Source: Pseudanabaena sp. UWO311 (GTDB lineage: Bacteria; Cyanobacteriota; Cyanobacteriia; Pseudanabaenales; Pseudanabaenaceae). Taken from it: a stretch of DNA of 64,000 nucleotides. The stretch lies in contig NZ_SJEE01000005.1 of NCBI RefSeq assembly GCF_006937785.1, positions 1-64,000 of the forward strand, in the 5' to 3' direction. This document shows, one piece after another, positions 1 to 7,956 of this stretch (position 1 is its first letter; each line of letters begins with the position of its first letter). A program made the translations under genes and the position numbers. The notes beneath the pieces are model-generated. The model searched no databases and was not told the DNA's origin. It saw only the letters and a program-made list of their open reading frames with translations.

Positions 1-2
1 GA

Positions 3-95
3 GAAGTCGCTGATGGTTTCAAGGAAAATCTACCTATCATTTTTGATGAATATCTTCCTAAATGGAATTATAGAGCTATTCCTCAAAATAACTGA
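3..95 (+). CDS. C-terminal fragment of an unidentified protein, possibly a transposase
   Basis: The window opens inside an open frame that ends at TGA 93-95 after about 30 codons; the last residues read KWNYRAIPQNN. A W-N-Y motif just before the stop is common at the C-terminus of some DDE transposases (ISAzo13/IS630-like), so an insertion-sequence remnant is possible, but the fragment is too short to be sure. The rest of the gene lies left of the window. No ribosome-binding site or start can be assessed. Confidence 0.35.
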   Translation, partial: EVADGFKENLPIIFDEYLPKWNYRAIPQNN

Positions 96-415
96 AATGC
101 ATAAGTTATTTATTTTTCATTCCTAAGTAATTCATGTTTTATTCTTTACTCCTATCCATGTCTATGTACTTTCATGGACTGATCTGCATGACTGATAGTA
201 TGTTGTGTCGTCTCATATATGAAATGGCTCAAAAAACAAAAAAAGTTATGGAGAGAGCCTTTCAAGGTATGCGTTTAAAACAAGAAAATCTATCTCTACA
301 TGATTTTCTTGTTTTGCAAATTCTAATCCATTCCAAAATGAGATGTGCATTGTAGGTGAAAGTGCTGTAAAATCTCATCTTTGTATGATTTCTGTTTTAT
401 TCCATTAGCTAATAA
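96..415. other. Intergenic, no supported gene
   Basis: About 320 bp of AT-rich sequence between the left-edge fragment and the convergent sugar dehydrogenase gene. A 73-codon plus-strand frame (134-355) exists, but it has no Shine-Dalgarno sequence, an odd Met/Leu-rich composition and no recognisable domain, so I do not call it. I see no strong hairpin here. Confidence 0.5.
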
Positions 416-1636
416 TTACATTGGTTCAAGGCGAATAAGTTGACCTGATTGTTCATCGGTCAGAATATAGATAAATCCATCTTTGTCTTGACGCACATCT
501 CTTACTCTCTGACCGACAGGAATAGTTTCTTGAACTGTTGTTTTATCACCTTCGATTTGGATGCGAATGACTGATTTAGAGACTAATCCACCAGCAAACA
601 AATTGCCTTGCCAATTTGGAAAGATATTGCCACGATATAGCATCAGACCCGATGGTGCGATCGCAGGAGTCCATACCAATTTAGGATCGACCATATTGGG
701 ACGAGATACTTCCTTGGAAATTTTACCTTCTGTATATTCTTGGCTAAAGGTGACAACTGGCCAGCCATAGTTTTTCCCTGCTTCGATGAGGTTTAGTTCA
801 TCACCACCTCTTGAACCATGCTCGGTTGACCATACTTGCTTGGAGATGGGATCGGCAAATAATCCTTGAATATTGCGATGTCCATAACTCCAAATTGCAG
901 GATTAGCACTAGCTGTTTTCACAAAGGGATTATCAGAAGGAATAGAGCCGTCATCTTTAAGTCGTAGGACTTTACCAAGCTGACTATTCAGCTTTTGGGC
1001 TTGATTGCGAATCAACTCACCATCCAGTTGTAATGGAGGATTGCCGCCATCGCCGATCGCAATCAGCATTGTGTCATCGGGCAGCCAAACAATACGCGAA
1101 CCGAAGTGTTGACTCCCTGTTTTTGAAGGTTTCACCTCAAAAATTACTTGTGGTTCCAACAGAGCTTTACCATCAAATTTTGCTCTCAAAATACTGGTGT
1201 GATTAGATTGGGAATTGCCATTGGAGTAGGTGAGATAAACCAAATTATTTTGAGCAAAGCGTGGATGGAGCGAGATATCCATCAAACCTGCTTGTCCAGA
1301 TACAAATAAATTGGGAATTTCAGCGATCGCAATTTGCTCTAATGATCCATTGCGGAGGATTTTGACTCGACCAACTCGCTCGGTAATTAGAATCGCGCCA
1401 TCGGGCAACCATGCCATTCCCCAAGGTCTTTCTAAATCTTTGGCTACCGTAACTTGCTTGAAACTGTTTGGAGTAAGTTCTTTGTTAGTCGAGGCGGTAC
1501 GCATCCGCTTCGGAATCGCCGATGTTGTAGGTTGCGCAACAATTGATAGATTGTTTGTTTCTGGGACAGTACAACTTCCTACGATCAGCGCAATCGCGCC
1601 AATTAAAAGGGTGAGCAGACGGTGTAAATTCTTCAT
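416..1636 (-). CDS. PQQ-dependent sugar dehydrogenase (GSDH-type beta-propeller lipoprotein)
   Basis: 406 residues. The N-terminus is a lipoprotein signal: a hydrophobic stretch ends in LIVGSC with the acylated Cys at residue 22. The remainder is the glucose/sorbosone dehydrogenase six-bladed propeller, with typical phrases RPWGMAWLPDG (about 70), WLPDDTMLIAIGDGG (about 184) and WSTEHGSRGGDELNLI (about 269). The family oxidises sugars with PQQ in the periplasm, but many cyanobacterial members have no known substrate. The gene starts 17 bp after the response regulator stop, so it is probably the last gene of the kinase-regulator operon and a candidate target or partner of that system. The family call is firm; the substrate is unknown. 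Confidence 0.88.
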   Translation of the reverse strand: MKNLHRLLTLLIGAIALIVGSCTVPETNNLSIVAQPTTSAIPKRMRTASTNKELTPNSFKQVTVAKDLERPWGMAWLPDGAILITERVGRVKILRNGSLEQIAIAEIPNLFVSGQAGLMDISLHPRFAQNNLVYLTYSNGNSQSNHTSILRAKFDGKALLEPQVIFEVKPSKTGSQHFGSRIVWLPDDTMLIAIGDGGNPPLQLDGELIRNQAQKLNSQLGKVLRLKDDGSIPSDNPFVKTASANPAIWSYGHRNIQGLFADPISKQVWSTEHGSRGGDELNLIEAGKNYGWPVVTFSQEYTEGKISKEVSRPNMVDPKLVWTPAIAPSGLMLYRGNIFPNWQGNLFAGGLVSKSVIRIQIEGDKTTVQETIPVGQRVRDVRQDKDGFIYILTDEQSGQLIRLEPM

Positions 1637-1653
1637 CGCTTTTGGTTGATAAT

Positions 1654-2322
1654 TTATAAATGATTATTGTGAATGGCGATCGCTTGTTTGCGATCGCTTA
1701 CTTCTAATTTATGCAAAATTGTATGAATATGTACCCGCACTGTCCCTGATGAGATGTAAAGCAGATCGGCAATCTCTTGATTAGTTTTCTGCTCAGACAT
1801 CAAAAGGAGAATTTCTTTTTCGCGTCGCGTCAAAGTATCAACTTTTGACCCAGATAAATTCTCAGACGTTATTTCAGAAGATTGATTTTGAAAAATATTA
1901 TGGATTTCAGCAGTAGCAGTGGCATCCCACCAAGATGCTCCTGCGATCACCGATCGCATAGCAAGAATTAAGGTTTCGGCGGCAACCCCTTTGAGGCAAT
2001 AGCCCTGTGCGCCTGTGGTAACTAAACGCGAGATGAGCGATCGCTCATTGCGTGAAGTGAGTACTAAAATCGGTAAGTTCGGATGATTGAGCTTGAGTTG
2101 GCGACAGGTTTCTAGCCCCCCAAGCCCTGGCAAACCGATATCAAGCAGGACAAGATCAAAGGGTTGCTGTTTGGCAAGATCGATCGCCGTTTCTCCATCG
2201 TTAGCCTCTGCTAAAACTGCGATTTTGGTTTCCTGTTGCAAACGCACTTGTAAACCGAGACGAAATAGTTCGTCGTCTTCAACTAATAGGATTTTAAGGT
2301 GATCTAAGGTCATTTTTTCCAA
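1654..2322 (-). CDS. NarL/LuxR-family response regulator
   Basis: 222 residues. The receiver domain spans roughly residues 8-125 with acidic pocket E15-D16-D17 and phospho-acceptor D61 in LLDIGLPGLGG. A LuxR-type helix-turn-helix follows at about 160-220 (LTRREKEILLLMSEQKTNQ, then EIADLLYISSGTVRVHI). It should bind DNA after phosphorylation by the histidine kinase encoded just upstream. An internal Met at residue 4 (MTLDH) is an equally plausible start. The order kinase, regulator, sugar dehydrogenase on one strand suggests one transcript, with a hairpin in the 52 bp between kinase and regulator. Confidence 0.93.
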   Translation of the reverse strand: MEKMTLDHLKILLVEDDELFRLGLQVRLQQETKIAVLAEANDGETAIDLAKQQPFDLVLLDIGLPGLGGLETCRQLKLNHPNLPILVLTSRNERSLISRLVTTGAQGYCLKGVAAETLILAMRSVIAGASWWDATATAEIHNIFQNQSSEITSENLSGSKVDTLTRREKEILLLMSEQKTNQEIADLLYISSGTVRVHIHTILHKLEVSDRKQAIAIHNNHL

Positions 2323-2335
2323 TAAACTTCGGTAT

Positions 2336-2372
2336 GGCAGGATAGGTGGCGTTCTGTGCCACCTATCCTGCC
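2336..2372. repeat. Hairpin between kinase and regulator genes
   Basis: A perfect 15-bp inverted repeat (left arm GGCAGGATAGGTGGC) with a 7-nt spacer sits in the 52-bp gap of the two-component operon. It lacks a strong T-tract on the minus strand, so it more likely modulates the relative expression or stability of the downstream regulator message than terminates it. It also resembles the palindromes scattered through the rest of the window. Confidence 0.7.
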
Positions 2373-2374
2373 GT

Positions 2375-3469
2375 TTAGGTTATGTCATGCGATGAATAGG
2401 GCAAAGTGGGTAAACGAAAGCCGAATATTGCGCCATGGGGAATACGATTTTCTGCCCAAATTGTACCGCCATGAGCTTCGATAATTTGGCGAGTTAGATA
2501 TAAACCTAGCCCAGAACCAGTAGCTAAGCGATCGCTTTGTCCTTGATAAAACCGATCAAATAAGTATGGCTTTTCATCAATCTTAATACCTGAACCAACA
2601 TCGAGTACTTGCACAACCTGATATGAAGATTGGATTTCTAGCACAACTTCTACTTTTGCTCCTCGTGGAGAATGATTAATCGCATTGGTTAGTAAATTTG
2701 TAAAAACTCGCCGCAATTGGAAAGCATCGCCATTCACCCACAGGAATTTGCGAAAGTCCGACTCTCCATAATGCAGATTCAGATAAACGCTGCGACTTGT
2801 AGATAGTCTCAAAAGCGAGGTTGCTACATCTTCCGCTAAGATGGCTAGATTAATTGGCTCTAATTGCAATTGCAAACCTTCTGTTTCATTGCGATAGACA
2901 TCAAGCAGAGTTTCCACTAATCGCAAACTATTCTGATGACTACGGATCATCGTTGCAACTACAGTTTTTTGTTTAGCATGAATAGTCCCAAACTGTTCAC
3001 GGTCAAAAGCTTGAAGTGTTTCGATCGCACCAAGTAACGGAGTTCGCAAATCATGGGTCAAAGTGGAAGCAAAGTCTTCGCGGACATTCATGATTTTTTC
3101 TTGGGATTGAAGTTGTGCCTGTTGCTGTACCAAAATTTGTTGTGTTTGCCGATCGCGATAGCTTAAGAAACTAGTTACGATTAAGGCAAAAATCGTGACC
3201 AGCCGATTCACAATCATCGAGATTTGCACTTCTCCTTGTTTGGGAATCCATATATTTAATAGGGTGAGAATTACGGCTACTAAGGTAAGTTGAAAAGTGC
3301 TACGGCGACCCAATTGCGAATTGGCGATGAGGATTGGGCTGATGTAGAGATAACCCATGACATATTCAGGAGGTGTAGAAAATTCCAAAATAATCACTAA
3401 CCCAAATAAGCCCACAATTATCCAAAGTAACTGCGATCGCGAAGATGGTTCTAATGTTTGTTTAGCCAT
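2375..3469 (-). CDS. Membrane sensor histidine kinase
   Basis: 364 residues. The N-terminal 105 residues hold about three to four hydrophobic segments and no large periplasmic loop, so the sensor part is probably membrane-embedded. A short coiled coil (about 105-130) leads to the dimerisation domain with H139 in the H-box (TLTHDLRTPLLG). The HATPase_c motifs are present: N-box NLLTNAINHSPRG, G1 DVGSGI, F-box YLFDRFYQG and G2 GSGLGLYL. It is therefore a complete class I kinase. The response regulator follows on the same strand, so they form a cognate pair. The signal sensed is unknown. Confidence 0.93.
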   Translation of the reverse strand: MAKQTLEPSSRSQLLWIIVGLFGLVIILEFSTPPEYVMGYLYISPILIANSQLGRRSTFQLTLVAVILTLLNIWIPKQGEVQISMIVNRLVTIFALIVTSFLSYRDRQTQQILVQQQAQLQSQEKIMNVREDFASTLTHDLRTPLLGAIETLQAFDREQFGTIHAKQKTVVATMIRSHQNSLRLVETLLDVYRNETEGLQLQLEPINLAILAEDVATSLLRLSTSRSVYLNLHYGESDFRKFLWVNGDAFQLRRVFTNLLTNAINHSPRGAKVEVVLEIQSSYQVVQVLDVGSGIKIDEKPYLFDRFYQGQSDRLATGSGLGLYLTRQIIEAHGGTIWAENRIPHGAIFGFRLPTLPYSSHDIT

Positions 3470-3958
3470 GATAAAAGATTCCGATAAGTTTGAAAGGTGA
3501 TCGAGATCGCACTTTTATATCTTCTTTTTTGATTCAAGCTTCGATGAGTGTATTAACTAATCCTTCCTCAAAGTTATCTTCTTCGATGATGATTTAGCGA
3601 TCGCTATTATCTTTTTCGATAAGTCGCGCATGAATTTGACTATACCGACTCGGTTCGTTAAGTTTACTTTCCCGCACACAACCTATTGTCGAATACTAAT
3701 CCATAGAAGTGTTGTCACACTTTTGTGGATTAAAACCCAAACCTTGTAAGTGTTTTAAAAGGACAAAATGGCTATGCCATTTTGTCCTTTGGGAGAAAAC
3801 AGCGTGACAAGAAATTTTTGTTGTGATTTGCTTAGCAGGTTGTGTAATATGAGATTTATGCTATTCATTTGCTGGAGCCCTTCAATAACTGCACCTTAAA
3901 CGATGAATGGCTTTTTTTCTGTTTTCTAAACTGTCCGAAGTATTGAAATAGAATAGCG
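3470..3958. other. Intergenic region with divergent promoters and a repeat copy
   Basis: About 490 bp between the divergent histidine kinase and the secreted unknown. It must hold both promoters. It contains the repeat unit listed at 3698-3790 and a HIP1-like octamer near 3600. I see no further open frame of convincing length or composition. Confidence 0.6.
3698..3790 (+). repeat. Dispersed repeat family B, copy 1
   Basis: The unit starts with AATCCATAGAAGTGTTGTCA, continues through TAAAACCCAAACCTTGTAAG, and ends in a 15-bp perfect palindrome (arm AAAGGACAAAATGGC, loop TAT). The same order of elements recurs at 56276-56364 on the plus strand, at 14057-14138 inverted, and partly at 45955-46011. 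The shared non-palindromic leader rules out a chance hairpin. Confidence 0.75.
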
Positions 3959-4813
3959 ATGAAAAAATTACACCTGATTCTCCTCAGCTTGACTATATTC
4001 TGGTTTGAAGGACAAGAAATTCTAACGCTCGCTGCACCACAGCCTTGCCAAGAAGGTAATATAGCTCCTACAAATTTAATGACTAAAGTATCAAATCATC
4101 TTACTGTCACTGATCTTGAAAAGAAGCCTTTACTCGGACAGTTGGGGCAGCCCCTCGGTAAAATCATCACGATCGCAGGGGTCGTTCGCCAAGGAGAATT
4201 GGGTGCAAAAGCTAGCTCAAGAGATGTGTTAAGCATCGAAGCCGTGAACGATCGCCCTCTTGCTCAGCCCGTAACCATCGAATTTAATCTGTTTATGACA
4301 GCGCAAGTTGCCAAGCCTGTTTTAGGGCGATCATTTAAATATGTGGGCTATGAAACAGGAGGATTTACAGGAATTCCTCAAGAAGCATTCAAGTTCGTAC
4401 CCGCCGTAGCGACGACTGGTCATCGCTTTAATACTTCTTTTCAAGTACTGAAAGAAGAGTTGGATATTGTTAAAACAAAATCGGATTTGACTCGGTTTAA
4501 CAATCGCCGTGTTCAAGTGATCGGACGCTATGTGTCGCACAGTAGTCCAGCACCTACAATCACGTCCAGCATAGATTTTAAAGGAACCTATACAACTGCA
4601 AATATTGTGCTAGAAGATGGAATAGAAATTCCGATTTACCCAACGTACCTTAAGCAGTCGTTGCGATCGCCTGAAGAAGTCAAAGCCTATGATGGCAGAA
4701 TAGTTAAAGTAGTTGGTCAGATTTCTCTTGAGCAAGATCAAAAGCTAAATCCTGATCAAATTATTGCTTTGACAACGTTTGATGGAATCTGGCAATACCA
4801 GTCAAAACTCTAA
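3959..4813 (+). CDS. Secreted protein of unknown function
   Basis: 284 residues. A typical signal peptide (MKKLHLILLSLTIFWFEGQ followed by a hydrophilic region after LTLAA) predicts export. I do not recognise the family. Two regions look alike in layout: about 68-145 (LGKIITIAGVVRQG, then SIEAVND, then VTIEFNLF) and about 185-275 (RRVQVIGRYVS, then ANIVLEDGIEIPIYP, then GRIVKVVGQI). Each reads as a series of short beta strands, compatible with a duplicated OB-like or other small beta-barrel fold. A strong terminator follows within 20 bp. It is a single-gene transcript divergent from the histidine kinase. Confidence 0.7.
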   Translation: MKKLHLILLSLTIFWFEGQEILTLAAPQPCQEGNIAPTNLMTKVSNHLTVTDLEKKPLLGQLGQPLGKIITIAGVVRQGELGAKASSRDVLSIEAVNDRPLAQPVTIEFNLFMTAQVAKPVLGRSFKYVGYETGGFTGIPQEAFKFVPAVATTGHRFNTSFQVLKEELDIVKTKSDLTRFNNRRVQVIGRYVSHSSPAPTITSSIDFKGTYTTANIVLEDGIEIPIYPTYLKQSLRSPEEVKAYDGRIVKVVGQISLEQDQKLNPDQIIALTTFDGIWQYQSKL

Positions 4814-4822
4814 AGCTTTAGC

Positions 4823-4858
4823 AAAAAAAAGCACCGCCTTTTGGCGGTGCTTTTTTTA
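4823..4858. terminator. Bidirectional rho-independent terminator
   Basis: GCACCGCC and GGCGGTGC form an 8-bp GC-rich stem (4831-4850) with TTTT in the loop, flanked by eight A residues on the left and seven T residues on the right. It lies between the convergent secreted unknown (stop at 4813) and FKBP gene (stop at 4867), so it can terminate both. Confidence 0.93.
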
Positions 4859-4866
4859 CCTTATTT

Positions 4867-5400
4867 CTAAGAAATACGTAGTAGCTCGACATCAAACATC
4901 AATGTCGCATTAGGAGGAATCACTCCACCTGCACCACGAGCGCCATAACCGAGATCGGGGGGAATAATCAAGGTGTAGCGATCGCCAACACGCATAATCG
5001 ATAAACCTTCATCCCAGCCCTTGATCACTTGACCAACGCCAAGCTTGAACGAAAAAGGACTATTGCGATCGCGAGAACTATCGAACTTAGTACCATCTTC
5101 GAGCGTACCAGTGTAATGCACGATTACGGTATCGCCCTTCTTAGGAGTTGCACCTGTACCCGCAGTGATCACTTTATATTTGAGACCAGTGCCAGTTTCT
5201 TTGATTTCAGAATCACTCATACTAATTAAAGGTGCTGCTGCTATTTTTACTTCTGTTTGATTTGGTACACCTGTAGATGGTGCACCAGTGCTAGCAACTG
5301 CTGGCTGTCCGCCTGTAATTTGAGCAACTACAATGACTAGGACAGCAACTGCCATAATGCCAAAGCTAATCAAAATTCCTTTCAAGGTTATATTCTCCAA
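4867..5400 (-). CDS. FKBP-type peptidyl-prolyl cis-trans isomerase, membrane-anchored or exported
   Basis: 177 residues. Residues about 8-28 form an uncleaved or cleavable signal segment ([20 protein letters not shown]). A low-complexity linker leads to one FKBP domain at about 72-177 with the usual landmarks: [44 protein letters not shown] and [14 protein letters not shown]. These include the Tyr, Asp, Trp and Tyr of the proline pocket. The family accelerates prolyl isomerisation during folding, and cyanobacterial members of this layout act in the periplasm or thylakoid lumen. The start is supported by a GGAG-like sequence just upstream (ATTGGAGAATATAACC). Confidence 0.95.
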   Translation of the reverse strand: MENITLKGILISFGIMAVAVLVIVVAQITGGQPAVASTGAPSTGVPNQTEVKIAAAPLISMSDSEIKETGTGLKYKVITAGTGATPKKGDTVIVHYTGTLEDGTKFDSSRDRNSPFSFKLGVGQVIKGWDEGLSIMRVGDRYTLIIPPDLGYGARGAGGVIPPNATLMFDVELLRIS

Positions 5401-5470
5401 TCAATTACGTGATGACTTAGCTTTTGGAATCTTACAGCGATTTTGCAATAAAAAAAAGAAGGCATTCAAT

Positions 5471-5511
5471 GTAATTGTGTTGCGGGTGCTTCGCACCCGC
5501 AACACAATTAC
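5471..5511. repeat. Perfect 19-bp palindrome with TTC loop
   Basis: Left arm GTAATTGTGTTGCGGGTGC, loop TTC, right arm an exact reverse complement. It lies between the FKBP gene and tRNA-Phe, has no T-tract, and belongs to the broad class of variable-arm palindromes seen across the window. Confidence 0.85.
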
Positions 5512-5526
5512 TCACAAATAACCAAC

Positions 5527-5559
5527 AAAAAAAGAAGTCACTTTGTGACTTCTTTTTTT
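5527..5559 (-). terminator. Terminator of tRNA-Phe
   Basis: A perfect inverted repeat (GAAGTCAC / GTGACTTC with loop TTT) is flanked by seven A residues and seven T residues. It lies 5 bp beyond the 3' end of the minus-strand tRNA-Phe and would end its transcript. Confidence 0.9.
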
Positions 5560-5564
5560 AGTGA

Positions 5565-5637
5565 TGCCAGGAACGAGATTTGAACTCGTGACACGTGGAT
5601 TTTCAGTCCACTGCTCTACCAACTGAGCTATCCCGGC
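5565..5637 (-). tRNA. trnF: tRNA-Phe (GAA)
   Basis: Read on the minus strand, the 73-nt sequence folds as a standard cloverleaf. The acceptor GCCGGGA pairs with TCCTGGC (one G-T pair), the D arm is GCTC/GAGC, the anticodon stem GTGGA/TCCAC encloses CTGAAAA with anticodon GAA, and the T arm is ACGAG/CTCGT around TTCAAAT. The discriminator is A. CCA is not encoded. Confidence 0.98.
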
Positions 5638-5720
5638 GCTGTGCGTTTTTTAGCGCTTTACTAAGATAACACCGAAGGGGATTTTCGAGCAATAGAATTT
5701 AAAATTTTTTTAGAAGTTTG

Positions 5721-5806
5721 TAATAAGTAGCTAAGCACAATTAAATATAAAACCCTGAAAGCTGTACCGCCTGCTGCGCAGGCGGTACAGCTTTCAGGGT
5801 TTTATA
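5721..5806 (+). repeat. Dispersed repeat family A, copy 1 (left end plus palindrome)
   Basis: TAAGTAGCTAAGCACAATTA followed by AATATAAAACCC is nearly identical to the left end of the copy at 63835. It runs into a perfect 29-bp-arm palindrome (5746-5806, loop TGC). The right-hand terminal motif is not visible here, and the following 5813-5845 stretch is a separate weaker hairpin near the 3' end of the DUF218 gene. Confidence 0.75.
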
Positions 5807-5855
5807 TCATCAGAGATGCAGCGCATCGAGCCGCATCTCTTTTTTATTAGCATCA

Positions 5856-6455
5856 CTACGATCCAGTTACTAGCCAAACAACTGATCGAAAACCATCGCG
5901 CAGAGATTTAGCAGGATTCTCGGATTTAATACTAGAAGGAATTGAGACAGGGTGCATCTCAATGCCGCGACTGCCTAAAATAATCTTGCCAATTACAAGA
6001 GCGCGGGGCATGTGAAACTCCGAAGTCAGTACATATACGTCCGTAATTTTGCGCTGCTGAAGCTCGGTCACCATGACCGTAAAATTAGTGACCGTATCGA
6101 CTGCACGATAATCTAAGTGAATGCGATTGCGCTTTACCCCTGCCTGATCAAATACATATTCAGCGTATTCCTCAGGGCTACCAGACGACACAAAAATCGG
6201 GAGCTGCGGATGCTGTAAAGCAAACTGAGCAGCAAATTTTTCACGGGTGGGAGAGCCACCCAACACTAAGATTGCCTGCGGTTCTCTGGGTGCAGGACTG
6301 GAGCTAATTGGTGGTAAGCATGGCACTCCAAAAATCATGCATCCAGAGCCAATTAACCCAGTTAAAGCTGTCATAGAACTTTTGCTAGGGAATTGGTGAA
6401 TCATCGTTATTAATGTGTTGCGAATCAGCAAAATATTATCTGCTTGATGGAACAA
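5856..6455 (-). CDS. DUF218 (YdcF/SanA/ElyC-type) protein
   Basis: 199 residues. The DUF218 domain covers about 62-195: AILVLGGSPTREKFAA, then FVSSGSPEEYAEYVFDQAGV, then DYRAVDTVTNFTVMV, and VYVLTSEFHMPRALVIG. The conserved acidic, Ser and His positions of the family are present. A hydrophobic N-terminus with a G-C pair (LIGSGCMIFGVPCLPP) suggests membrane anchoring or a lipoprotein, possibly from the internal Met at residue 18 or 28. Relatives function in envelope maintenance in Escherichia coli, but the biochemical role is unclear. It is likely monocistronic. Confidence 0.85.
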   Translation of the reverse strand: MFHQADNILLIRNTLITMIHQFPSKSSMTALTGLIGSGCMIFGVPCLPPISSSPAPREPQAILVLGGSPTREKFAAQFALQHPQLPIFVSSGSPEEYAEYVFDQAGVKRNRIHLDYRAVDTVTNFTVMVTELQQRKITDVYVLTSEFHMPRALVIGKIILGSRGIEMHPVSIPSSIKSENPAKSLRDGFRSVVWLVTGS

Positions 6456-6519
6456 TATGCAACAAGATATTTCCGTAGATTATTAAGATATTCACCCTTT
6501 TGGTAAGTATCTTAATAAT

Positions 6520-7116
6520 CTAAAAATCTAATTCGCGTCGGCCCTCGATCGCTTTAGCAAGAGTTACCTCATCTGCATATTCTAAATCACCACCCATCGG
6601 AATGCCAAAGGCAATTCGCGTAACTTTTGTAAAGGGTCTTAATAATCCGCCCACATATAAAGTCGTAGTTTCACCTTCGACGCTGGGCGCGATCGCCATA
6701 ATCACCTCAGAGACTTTGTTGCCGCTGACGCGCCGCACTAAACTTTGGATATTCAGTTGATCAGGGCTAATCCCGTCCATAGGCGAAATAAGCCCCCCCA
6801 GCACATGATATTTTCCACGATATTCGCGAGTTCTTTCAAGAGCAATTAGATCGCGGGAATCAGCGACTACACAAATTAATGCATTATCACGGCTAGGAGT
6901 CGCACAAATTTCGCAAATTGGTTCTGCCGAAAGATGACCGCATATGGTGCAACTACCGACCTGTTGCTTTGCCTGAATTAATGCTTGAGCAAGAGCTTCA
7001 ACCTCTTCTGTGGGGCGTTTGAGAATATGAAGCGATAAGCGTTGAGCAGTTTTCGCCCCAACACCTGGCAGGCGCTGCAATTGTTCGATGAGATTAGCTA
7101 AGGGTCGAGTATACAA
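6520..7116 (-). CDS. recR: Recombination protein RecR
   Basis: The open frame extends to a TTG at 7146, but homology supports the second TTG at 7116, giving 198 residues beginning with the usual [19 protein letters not shown]. The helix-hairpin-helix ([15 protein letters not shown]), the four-Cys zinc finger ([16 protein letters not shown]) and the Toprim domain ([19 protein letters not shown], then [13 protein letters not shown]) are all intact. RecR acts with RecF/RecO to load RecA at gaps. The upstream alternative start lies in the loop of a perfect 19-bp hairpin (7125-7167), which argues against it. Confidence 0.95.
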   Translation of the reverse strand: MYTRPLANLIEQLQRLPGVGAKTAQRLSLHILKRPTEEVEALAQALIQAKQQVGSCTICGHLSAEPICEICATPSRDNALICVVADSRDLIALERTREYRGKYHVLGGLISPMDGISPDQLNIQSLVRRVSGNKVSEVIMAIAPSVEGETTTLYVGGLLRPFTKVTRIAFGIPMGGDLEYADEVTLAKAIEGRRELDF

Positions 7117-7124
7117 AACAGCGA

Positions 7125-7167
7125 AGGCATGAAGTAACGTTAACAATTTTAACGTTACTTCATGCCT
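7125..7167. promoter_or_regulatory. Perfect 19-bp inverted repeat in the recR leader
   Basis: AGGCATGAAGTAACGTTAA, spacer CAATT, then the exact reverse complement. It ends 9 nt upstream of the preferred recR start codon at 7116. In RNA it would form a stem immediately before the start, and in DNA it could be an operator. The core AACGTT is unlike the GC-rich cores of the other palindromes here. Confidence 0.65.
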
Positions 7168-7174
7168 AAAACTA

Positions 7175-7273
7175 TAAGTACCTGTGCCGAATAATTATCC
7201 AAACCCGTAAGGTTTCGCCCCTGCGGGGCGAAACCTTACGGGTTTGAGTTTGTAATTAATTATGCTCATTTAC
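7175..7273. repeat. Dispersed repeat family A, copy 2 (degenerate)
   Basis: TAAGTACCTGTGCCGAATAA at the left and AATTAATTATGCTCATTTAC at the right are diverged versions of the family A ends in inverted orientation. Between them sits a perfect 22-bp-arm palindrome (7200-7246, loop TGC). Confidence 0.55.
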
Positions 7274-7316
7274 ATAAAAGTAAAGGGCAGCGCTTCGCGC
7301 TGCCCTTTACTTTTAT
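7274..7316 (-). terminator. Palindrome overlapping the stop codon of the DUF4157 gene
   Basis: A perfect 20-bp inverted repeat (ATAAAAGTAAAGGGCAGCGC, loop TTC) includes the TAA stop of the gene that ends at 7313. It may serve as a 3' stabiliser or weak terminator; no long T-tract follows on the minus strand. Confidence 0.6.
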
Positions 7317-7897
7317 AAATTAGCTTTAGCAAAACGATTTTGTAAATCGTAAGCTTCTCTTTCCATGAGATTATTTTCGTACTTTTGCTTTGCCCGTTTA
7401 TATTCCACAAAATATTGATAGCCAAATTGATCTAGCCCCCCATTTTGAAAGCATTGGCGCACATGCACCATTTCGTGAGCCAAAATTGATAGTTGTCGGG
7501 GGTCTTCGGGCTTGTAATCATCTCGAAGATAAATGCGATCGCAGTAAGTTTGGGCGATCGTTTCGACTTGACCAAAATGAACGGCAACATTACCCAATAT
7601 CCAACGATCCATCATTTGGGAGTTGTAAATGATCTGCACGCGATCAATGTAGTCAATAAAATATCGCCTAAGATAACGCTTCTGAACATTGTTTAAAGGT
7701 ACGCCTTCGCCATTCTTAGAACGCATTGTTCTAGAAGCTGCTTGATATGCGATCGAACCTGCCTGTCCCCAAGCCTCATCGGCTAGGCTCGTTTTTGTCT
7801 CAGAGTCCGCAAAAAAACTTACGTCTGACATGCCTATGGTTGCGACTAACGCAAGAGTCAGCAAAAGTAAAAAAACTATTCTCCGAAAGCTATTCAT
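7313..7897 (-). CDS. DUF4157-type exported protein with HExxH motif
   Basis: 194 residues. An N-terminal signal peptide (IVFLLLLTLALVATIGM) is followed by a domain resembling DUF4157: VQIIYNSQMMDRWILG, then FGQVETIAQTYCDRIYLRDD and the zinc-binding ILAHEMVHVRQCFQNGG (H-E-x-x-H near residue 145). A more distal E in the family glutamate position (MEREAYDLQNRF) fits a gluzincin-like site. Stand-alone cyanobacterial members of this type are uncharacterised. The export signal and HEMVH support a small periplasmic metalloprotease-like protein; activity is inferred. Confidence 0.78.
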   Translation of the reverse strand: MNSFRRIVFLLLLTLALVATIGMSDVSFFADSETKTSLADEAWGQAGSIAYQAASRTMRSKNGEGVPLNNVQKRYLRRYFIDYIDRVQIIYNSQMMDRWILGNVAVHFGQVETIAQTYCDRIYLRDDYKPEDPRQLSILAHEMVHVRQCFQNGGLDQFGYQYFVEYKRAKQKYENNLMEREAYDLQNRFAKANL

Positions 7898-7917
7898 AGT
7901 TCTTTATAGAGCTTTTA

Positions 7918-7956
7918 AGACTAAATAAGAACGCGCAAGCGCGTTCTTATTTAGTC
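7918..7956 (-). terminator. Palindrome downstream of PP2C gene
   Basis: GACTAAATAAGAACGCG and its exact complement flank the loop CAA. The left half lies beyond the stop of the PP2C gene and the right half overlaps its last codons. It sits between two co-directional genes, so it may be a 3' stabiliser or terminator for PP2C. Confidence 0.6.

Noticed and set aside
134-355. 73-codon plus-strand frame
   Set aside because: No ribosome-binding site, composition unlike the other proteins, and no domain; likely chance.
4190-4680. GCGATCGC octamers as specific operator sites
   Set aside because: HIP1 is scattered through most genes of the window and is a general cyanobacterial genome signature.
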